Below, piece by piece: positions 1 to 5,008 of a stretch of 21,945 nt of DNA. A program made the translations under genes and the position numbers. The notes under the pieces were generated by a model. The model saw nothing but the letters and a program-made list of their open reading frames with translations. It was not told where the DNA came from and searched no databases. Source of the DNA: JAGXQV01 sp964527565 (GTDB taxonomy: Bacteria; Pseudomonadota; Gammaproteobacteria; Burkholderiales; Sulfuricellaceae); assembly GCA_964527565.1 (NCBI GenBank), contig CAZGOY010000050.1:1-21945 (forward strand), in the 5' to 3' direction. Position 1 is the first letter of the stretch; each line of letters begins with the position of its first letter.

Positions 1-127
1 AGGGAAAAATCTCGACGAACTTCCCGCCATCATCGACAAGCTCAAGCTGGACACCCGCAGCGTCATGCAGGCGCAAGTGGAAGCCTTGCAATGGGTGAAC
101 GCCATCGGCGAGAGCGTTTATACTTGA
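1..127 (+). CDS. C-terminal fragment of an unidentified protein (5' end outside window)
   Basis: An open frame enters from the left edge (first full codon at position 2) and stops at TGA 125–127, giving about 41 residues that end in GESVYT. Its third codon positions are mostly G or C, as in the clear genes of this window, so it is probably coding. The visible part is amphipathic and helical-looking, with no cysteine motif or membrane segment. I do not recognise the family. It is followed by 75 bp without a gene, then a cytochrome gene with its own ribosome binding site, so whether the two share an operon cannot be decided from here. Confidence 0.55.
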   Translation, partial: GKNLDELPAIIDKLKLDTRSVMQAQVEALQWVNAIGESVYT

Positions 128-202
128 ACGCGAGGGACACAGTTCCGTCGGCAACGGCGAAACGGTTCTTCCCGGCTGCCACAACCACCCAAGGAGTCCA
201 CC

Positions 203-514
203 ATGCGTATCCTGCCCGCCCTGCCCCTGCTGTTCTGTCTTGCCGCTTCCGCCAACGCCGCCCCCCCCTTTGCCAAGGGTGACGCCAAGGCCGGCAAAGC
301 CCTGCATGATAAATCCTGCGTGTCCTGCCACGTTTCCATGGTCGGCGGCGACGGCACGGCGCTGTACAGCCGCATGGAGCGCAAGATCAAGAGCGCGCAA
401 AAGCTCCAGTCTCAGATCAGCACTTGCAACGCCAACGCCGGTGCCGGCTGGTTCCCTGAAGACGAATTGCACGTGGGCGCCTACCTGAACCAGCAGTTTT
501 ACCGTTTCAAGTAA
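203..514 (+). CDS. Small periplasmic monoheme c-type cytochrome
   Basis: A 103-residue protein with an N-terminal signal peptide (hydrophobic core about residues 3–18, probable cleavage after the ANA/AA at 17–20) and one heme-attachment motif, CVSCH, at residues 39–43. It should be exported by Sec and carry one covalent heme c as a periplasmic electron carrier. The axial His is H43. The sixth ligand is unclear: Met46 and Met58 are close to the heme, and His90 is the only later histidine. An extra Cys75 sits in the C-terminal half. The start has a good Shine-Dalgarno sequence (AAGGAG, 191–196). Its stop overlaps the rsgA start (TAATG at 512–516), indicating translational coupling. It could serve the flavoprotein encoded downstream, but that is inference. 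Confidence 0.85.
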   Translation: MRILPALPLLFCLAASANAAPPFAKGDAKAGKALHDKSCVSCHVSMVGGDGTALYSRMERKIKSAQKLQSQISTCNANAGAGWFPEDELHVGAYLNQQFYRFK

Positions 515-1374
515 TGCCGCAAGGACAAATCGTCGCCGCCTACGGGCGTCAGCTCCTGGTGGAACTGGCAAACGGAGAACGCATCCCCTGCGTGACGCGC
601 GGGAAGAAAAGCGGCGCCGCCTGCGGCGACCGCGTTACCATCAAGCTGACCAGCCCGAACCAGGGCGTCATCGAAGCCACCGCGCCACGCCGTTCCTTGC
701 TGTACCGTTCCGACGCCTTCCGCGAAAAGCTGATTGCCGCCAACGTCACGCAAATCATCGTCGTCGTGGCCGCCGAACCGGCCTTTTACGAGGAACTCAT
801 CAACCGCTGCCTGATCGCCGCAGAAGCCGCAGAAATCAAGGCGCTGATCGTGCTGAACAAGTGCGACATGCGCGATGCCAGCGACAAGGCCATGCAAAAA
901 CTGGTGCTGTACCGCGAGCTCGGCTACCCCCTGCTGCAACTCTCCGCACAACAGGACATCGCCCCGCTACGAGCCTTCCTGGAAAATGAAACCAGCGTGC
1001 TGGTGGGACAATCCGGCATGGGCAAGTCGAGCATCGTCAACGCCCTGCTGCCCGACGTGGCGGCGCGCACCCAGGAGATTTCGCAAGCACTGAATTCCGG
1101 GCGCCACACCACCACGCACGCCCAGCTCTACCACCTCGATGCCGCCAGCCACATCATCGACTCACCGGGGATGCAGGAATTCGGCCTGCATCACCTGATC
1201 CACGACGACATCGTCCACGCCTTTATCGAATTCCGCCCCCACATCGGCCATTGCCGTTTCAGCAACTGCAAGCATCTGGTCGAACCCGGCTGCGCCATTC
1301 TGGAAGCGGCCGCCGCCGGGACGATCAGCGCGCGGCGCATGGACAGCTACCGCCGGATGGTGGCGCAGGCCTGA
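514..1374 (+). CDS. rsgA: Ribosome small subunit-dependent GTPase A (RsgA/YjeQ)
   Basis: A 286-residue circularly permuted GTPase that acts in late maturation of the 30S ribosomal subunit in the cytoplasm. The G motifs appear in the permuted order typical of the family: the NKCD G4 motif at residues 115–118, the GQSGMGKSS Walker A at 165–173, and DSPGMQEFG (G3) from residue 216. An N-terminal OB-fold region precedes them. The C-terminal zinc site is intact, with C247, C252, H254 and C260 in the CxxxxCxHxxxxxC spacing. The protein is shorter than the roughly 350-residue E. coli enzyme, mainly at the N-terminus. The start overlaps the cytochrome stop. The identification is firm. Confidence 0.97.
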   Translation: MPQGQIVAAYGRQLLVELANGERIPCVTRGKKSGAACGDRVTIKLTSPNQGVIEATAPRRSLLYRSDAFREKLIAANVTQIIVVVAAEPAFYEELINRCLIAAEAAEIKALIVLNKCDMRDASDKAMQKLVLYRELGYPLLQLSAQQDIAPLRAFLENETSVLVGQSGMGKSSIVNALLPDVAARTQEISQALNSGRHTTTHAQLYHLDAASHIIDSPGMQEFGLHHLIHDDIVHAFIEFRPHIGHCRFSNCKHLVEPGCAILEAAAAGTISARRMDSYRRMVAQA

Positions 1375-1412
1375 GCGCAACGGCACCGTCCGCCGGACAC
1401 ACTGAGCGCGCC

Positions 1413-2732
1413 ATGAAATCCCGCACCCGCCGCCGCTTCCTCACCACCGCTGCCGCGTTGGGCGCGGCGGCTATCCTTCCGGGTATTGCCGCGCCGCTGA
1501 CCAGAGCATCGCTGCCGCGCTTGCTGCCTCCCGCCAAGGGACGCCGCGTGATAATCGTCGGCGGCGGCTGGGGCGGACTGAGTGCTGCGCGCCATCTGCG
1601 TGATTTGGCGCCCGGACTGGAAGTCGTCCTGCTGGAACGCAATCCCTCCTTCTGGTCCTGCCCACTCAGCAACAAATGGCTGGGGAACCTGCTGGACGAA
1701 AAGCTCCTCACCCACGACTACGCCCTGGCCGCGCAGACCTACGGCTATACCTTCATCCAGGCCGCAGTAAGCGACATCGACCGCGAGCGGCGCCGGGTCA
1801 TCACCGCGCAGGGCGCGCTGGACTACGATTGGCTGATCCTCGCCGTCGGCATCCGCTACGACTATGCCGCCTGGTTCGGCGACGACAGTCGCGCCATCGA
1901 GCACACCCGGCACCACTTCCCCTGCGCCTATCAGGCGGGTGAAGAGTTTCACGCGCTCAAAACCAAGCTGGACCATTTCGCGGGCGGCGACCTGCTCATG
2001 AATCTGCCGCTGCTGCCCTACCGCTGTCCGCCCTCGCCCTACGAGCGTGCACTGGTCATCGCCGCGCAGCTCAAGACCCGCAAGATCAAGGGCAGGCTGA
2101 TCCTCCTCGACCCCAACCCGCTGATGCCGGCTTTCCGCCGCCCCTTCAGCGAACACTACCGCGAGCAGATCGCCTACGTCCCGCACGCCAGGGTGAAATC
2201 CGTCGATCCGTTCAACAAGGTGGTCTCCACCGAATTCGACGACTACCGTTTCGACGACGCCATCCTCATGCCGCCCCAGCAGGCCGCCGACCTGGTGTGG
2301 CAAGCCGGCCTGATCGCCCGCGACAGCAGCGGCAAGCCCACCGGCTGGGCCGAGCCCGACCCGCTGCACCTGCACGCCAGGGACGACGAGCGCATCTTCC
2401 TGATCGGCGACCTGATCGACCAGGTCTCGCCGCTCTTCGGCCGCTACCCCAAGGGCGGCCACCTGGCCGCCCGCCTGGGCCGCATCGCCGCCCACGAAAT
2501 CGCCGCCCGCGCCGGGGGCAACATCCCGCCAGCCCTCCTCCCCGACAGCGTCTGCCACGTGCTCACCAGCATGGAACCGCAGGAAATGATGCGCATCGAC
2601 GCGCAATTCAAACTCCGCGCCGACGGCGTGATCGCCCAGAGCGTCAAGCAGACCTTCGACCCCAACCCGATGGACGAAGACATTCAGTGGGCCAAGGGGA
2701 TGTTTGCGGAATTTTTGGGGTACAAGGGGTGA
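1413..2732 (+). CDS. fccB: Tat-exported flavocytochrome c sulfide dehydrogenase-type flavoprotein (FccB/SoxF-like)
   Basis: A 439-residue FAD-dependent oxidoreductase of the sulfide dehydrogenase/sulfide:quinone reductase superfamily. The ATG at 1413 is chosen because it opens directly onto a twin-arginine signal (TRRRFLTTAAAL, residues 5–16), followed by a hydrophobic stretch to about residue 27. The FAD-binding Rossmann motif is VIIVGGGWGGLSAARHL, starting at residue 46. Three cysteines match the FccB set: C83 in SCPLSN (covalent flavin position), C205 in YRCPPSPYER, and C381 in SVCHVL. Their spacing agrees with Cys42, Cys161 and Cys337 of the mature Allochromatium enzyme as I recall them. 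Periplasmic oxidation of sulfide or another sulfur compound is therefore likely. No FccA-type heme subunit is adjacent; the nearest cytochrome is at 203–514, beyond rsgA. Confidence 0.85.
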   Translation: MKSRTRRRFLTTAAALGAAAILPGIAAPLTRASLPRLLPPAKGRRVIIVGGGWGGLSAARHLRDLAPGLEVVLLERNPSFWSCPLSNKWLGNLLDEKLLTHDYALAAQTYGYTFIQAAVSDIDRERRRVITAQGALDYDWLILAVGIRYDYAAWFGDDSRAIEHTRHHFPCAYQAGEEFHALKTKLDHFAGGDLLMNLPLLPYRCPPSPYERALVIAAQLKTRKIKGRLILLDPNPLMPAFRRPFSEHYREQIAYVPHARVKSVDPFNKVVSTEFDDYRFDDAILMPPQQAADLVWQAGLIARDSSGKPTGWAEPDPLHLHARDDERIFLIGDLIDQVSPLFGRYPKGGHLAARLGRIAAHEIAARAGGNIPPALLPDSVCHVLTSMEPQEMMRIDAQFKLRADGVIAQSVKQTFDPNPMDEDIQWAKGMFAEFLGYKG

Positions 2733-2748
2733 GCGGGAATTTCGCCCT

Positions 2749-3246
2749 TCAATGCCGGGCATAGGTGCTGGTCTTGCCGTCGGGCGCGACCAGCAGGACG
2801 TTGTAAGCCTCGCGGATCGGCTCGCGCAGGCTGTTGTACTCCAGCACCGTGCAGCCGGCTTCGCAGTGGACTTCGGTCGATTCGAAACCCGGCGCACCGG
2901 CCGGTAGACCGGGCACGGCAAGGCCGCGCGCCTTGGGCTTTTCCTTGAGCAGCAGTTTGATGTCGCCGGCTGGAACATGCCCTTCGATGAAGTATTTGCC
3001 CACAGTAGCGGTTAGCACCGATTCCACTTCCGCCGGCACCTTGAGTCGGCGCTTGACGGCCGCCATGTCGGCGGTGCCCTGGAAGGTCGCCGAAAAGCCG
3101 TTTTCCCGAAGATGCTCGATCCACTCGGCGCAAGCCAGACACACCTGCGGCCCGTATACCACGACAGGGGGCAGTCCGCCGCTTTCGGCGGCCTGCGCGC
3201 CGGGCAATACCAGCAGGGCTGCTGCAAATAGGGAAAGTTTCAGCAT
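2749..3246 (-). CDS. DUF411 family exported metal-binding-type protein
   Basis: A DUF411 protein, a family often found with copper and other metal-resistance genes. The family core is clear: VYGPQVCLACAEW with a CxxC pair, a following L-x-x-x-GF segment, then EGHVPAGDIKLLL and RGLAVPGLPAGAPGFES. A C-terminal part carries a second cysteine pair (HCEAGC). I place the start at the ATG at 3246 because it gives a proper signal peptide (MLKLSLFAAALLVLPGAQA). An in-frame ATG at 3264 would add an acidic MDRDAE before it, which would suit a signal sequence poorly, though neither start has a strong ribosome binding site. It lies just downstream of the ankyrin-repeat gene and is probably co-transcribed with it. 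It ends 16 bp from the convergent fccB stop. The exact molecular function is not established. Confidence 0.85.
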   Translation of the reverse strand: MLKLSLFAAALLVLPGAQAAESGGLPPVVVYGPQVCLACAEWIEHLRENGFSATFQGTADMAAVKRRLKVPAEVESVLTATVGKYFIEGHVPAGDIKLLLKEKPKARGLAVPGLPAGAPGFESTEVHCEAGCTVLEYNSLREPIREAYNVLLVAPDGKTSTYARH

Positions 3247-3268
3247 TTCCGCGTCCCGGTCCATGATT

Positions 3269-3808
3269 TCATTCCGCCAAGCGTCCGATATCCAGGGTGC
3301 TGGCTTGCTCGCATTTCCCGCCGGCCTTGCATCCTTTCAGCACCCACAGGGCGATCAACCCGGCGATCTCGTCGGCGCGCGATTTTCGCGCCAGCATCAG
3401 CGCGGTGCGGCCTGATGAGGATTGAGCGTGAACGTCGGCGCCCGCTTCGAGCAGTGCCTTGGCGTTTTCGATGCGATTGGTGTAGGCCGCCATATGGAGC
3501 GGAGTGGCGCCGTCTGCATCTTCGGCGTTGACGTTGGCGCCCGCCGCCAGCAATACCTTGAGGGGGGCGATATTCGGATTGGTGGCGGCCAGATGCAGCG
3601 GCGTGCTGCCCAAGCCGGTACGCGCGTCGCGCATCGCCGGGTTCTGCTTGAGTATCTGTGCCACACTCTTGCCGTCGCCCATGCGGGCAGCGTCGTGGAT
3701 CAACTGATCGTTTTGCCCGAGTACCGGCTGTGCCTGGCAAGGCAGGGCCAAGGCGATGAACGCCAGCACGGCGGCAAGCCGCCCCGTTTTTGAATTTACC
3801 AATTTCAT
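3269..3808 (-). CDS. Exported ankyrin-repeat protein
   Basis: A protein of about 179 residues with a signal peptide (MKLVNSKTGRL then AAVLAFIALALPCQAQ) and three to four ankyrin repeats in the middle. The repeats show GSTPLHLAATN, GATPLHMAAYTN, LLAAGANVNAEDAD and LLEAGADVHAQSSSGRTALM. A short C-terminal tail has a cysteine pair (CKAGGKC). Ankyrin repeats bind other proteins, so this is a likely periplasmic interaction or inhibitor protein. The start at 3808 has AGGAG 9 nt upstream; a second ATG at 3814 lies only 3 nt from it. A longer in-frame extension to 3985 would place a non-signal-like 59-residue leader before the signal peptide and is rejected. It leads a two-gene unit with the DUF411 gene. 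Its partner is unknown. Confidence 0.85.
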   Translation of the reverse strand: MKLVNSKTGRLAAVLAFIALALPCQAQPVLGQNDQLIHDAARMGDGKSVAQILKQNPAMRDARTGLGSTPLHLAATNPNIAPLKVLLAAGANVNAEDADGATPLHMAAYTNRIENAKALLEAGADVHAQSSSGRTALMLARKSRADEIAGLIALWVLKGCKAGGKCEQASTLDIGRLAE

Positions 3809-3906
3809 ACCCATCGTCTCCTGAACAGTAGAGAATATTGCTCCAAAAAAGTTCAGCTTGCCCGGTAAGGGCAGGCCGGACATCATTGCTGCGCCGCCAT
3901 TGCCCG

Positions 3907-3982
3907 ATTTTGCCCATTTTGCCCGTCGACGCCAAATGGAAGTGTCCCCTTTTCCGCAAAATGGAAATCCCCCTTTCGCCTG
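3907..3982. repeat. Short direct repeats in the dksA upstream gap
   Basis: The 278-bp gap between the divergent ankyrin gene and dksA holds two kinds of short repeat. ATTTTGCCC occurs twice in perfect tandem (3907–3915 and 3916–3924). An imperfect repeat of about 20 bp begins AAATGGAA at 3934 and again at 3959, each followed by a run of C then T. The second half, with its AAATGG and TGTCCCC-like tracts, looks like debris of a repetitive or insertion element. No ORF covers it and no terminal inverted repeats can be paired, so the origin is unresolved. Confidence 0.4.
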
Positions 3983-4027
3983 CACCGTTCCCGTTATGGG
4001 GTTGCGTTACACCCTTCGGTGGCGAGC

Positions 4028-4056
4028 TTGCGGCAACTTTCGATTTCTGCTATTAA
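4028..4056 (+). promoter_or_regulatory. Candidate sigma70 promoter of dksA
   Basis: TTGCGG (4028–4033) and TATTAA (4051–4056) are separated by 17 bp, close to the TTGACA/TATAAT consensus and spacing. Transcription would start near 4063, leaving a leader of about 24 nt before the dksA ATG. This was found by eye, so it is a candidate only. Confidence 0.4.
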
Positions 4057-4086
4057 AGCGCTTTTGCCAAAACTGGATCGAGTCAC

Positions 4087-4509
4087 ATGCCCGGAGAATT
4101 ACACAAGCAGTTTATCCCCTACGTTCCCAAGAAGAACGAGGAGTACATGAGCGCGCGCCAGAAGGCTCACTTTCGCCAGATACTGGAAGACTGGAAGTCG
4201 GAACTTGGCGAGGACATCGACCGTACCGTCCATACCATGCAGGACGAGGCGACCTTGTTCGCTGACCCTAACGACCGCGCCAGCCAGGAATCGGACATGG
4301 CGCTGGAACTGCGCAACCGCGACCGCGAGCGCAAGCTGATCAAGAAAATCGACGAAACCATCGCCAAGATCGAGGCCGACGACTACGGCTATTGCGAAGG
4401 CTGCGGCGTCGAAATCGGCCTGAAGCGTCTGGAAGCCCGTCCCACCGCCACCAAGTGCATCGACTGCAAGACCCTGGACGAGCTGCGCGAAAAGCAGGTC
4501 GCCAAATAG
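4087..4509 (+). CDS. dksA: RNA polymerase-binding transcription factor DksA
   Basis: A 140-residue DksA, which binds the RNA polymerase secondary channel and works with ppGpp in the stringent response. The conserved entry YMSARQKAHFRQILEDW starts near residue 20. The coiled-coil tip carries the acidic DPNDRASQE motif. The helical stretch ELRNRDRERKLIKKI follows. The four-cysteine zinc finger is complete: CEGC, then a 17-residue spacer, then CIDC. The length is close to the family norm (E. coli 151). I keep the ATG at 4087 although its ribosome binding site is weak, because the internal ATG at 4147 would remove the conserved N-terminal helix. The stop is followed by a small gene and then smc. 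Confidence 0.96.
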   Translation: MPGELHKQFIPYVPKKNEEYMSARQKAHFRQILEDWKSELGEDIDRTVHTMQDEATLFADPNDRASQESDMALELRNRDRERKLIKKIDETIAKIEADDYGYCEGCGVEIGLKRLEARPTATKCIDCKTLDELREKQVAK

Positions 4510-4547
4510 GGTCCGGCGCCGTTTCGCCGACTTCGCGCATCATTCCC

Positions 4548-4991
4548 ATGGAATCCGAATTCAAGCACAAGCTCAACGGCCTGTTGTTCAGCCTGATGTC
4601 CTGGCAGCAGTTGAGCGATTTCTGGGGAAAGGTCGATCACGGCGGCGGCTGGTATCTTTACGCGGTGGGCGAGGCATTGCCGCAAGCGCCGTCCGATGCC
4701 GCCCAGGTCGGCGGTTTCATTGAAAACCTCGATGCCCTGTTGCGCCGCGAACACCGCGAAAGCTATTGCGGCATCGTCTATGCCGACAACCTCGAACAGC
4801 CCGCTTTCATCAAGATCTACGATCCCGGCCACCTGGGGTCGTCGTGCGGTTCGAGCAAGGAATCGCCTCTGCCGGGCTGGGTGATGAGCCGCATCCCGCC
4901 GGAAGAACTGCGTCCCAAGTGGGTCTTGCCCGCCAACCGCAAGCGCTGGTGGCAAGCCCTATTCAATATGGCGCCCGAATCCGCCCGCTAA
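4548..4991 (+). CDS. Uncharacterised small cytoplasmic protein between dksA and smc
   Basis: A 147-residue protein with no signal peptide, membrane segment or cysteine cluster. It is rich in aromatic residues (SWQQLSDFWGKVDHGGGWYL near the N-terminus; RKRWWQALF near the C-terminus). The middle has the feel of a small alpha/beta fold (YCGIVYADNLEQPAFIKIYD, then LGSSCGSS). I do not recognise a named domain. The ATG at 4548 lacks a clear Shine-Dalgarno sequence but is the first ATG in frame after dksA that opens a coherent protein. It lies 38 bp after dksA and 17 bp before smc, so it is probably co-transcribed with one or both. Its codon use resembles the neighbours, arguing for a real gene. Confidence 0.75.
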   Translation: MESEFKHKLNGLLFSLMSWQQLSDFWGKVDHGGGWYLYAVGEALPQAPSDAAQVGGFIENLDALLRREHRESYCGIVYADNLEQPAFIKIYDPGHLGSSCGSSKESPLPGWVMSRIPPEELRPKWVLPANRKRWWQALFNMAPESAR

Positions 4992-5008
4992 ACAGGGTTT
5001 CCCCGCCA

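Noticed and set aside
2733..2748. Bidirectional terminator between the convergent fccB and DUF411 genes
   Set aside because: Only 16 bp separate the stops, with no stem-loop or T-run visible.
1347..2978. 543-codon open frame on the minus strand opposite fccB
   Set aside because: It is a shadow of high-GC coding on the other strand; it shows no family motifs and crosses the fccB/DUF411 boundary.
3809..3985. Longer N-terminus for the ankyrin protein
   Set aside because: It would bury the signal peptide behind 59 unrelated residues; the AGGAG-preceded ATG at 3808 is better.
4766..5008. Longer N-terminus for SMC starting at ATG 4766
   Set aside because: It overlaps the 147-residue gene in another frame and adds about 81 residues with no similarity to the SMC start.
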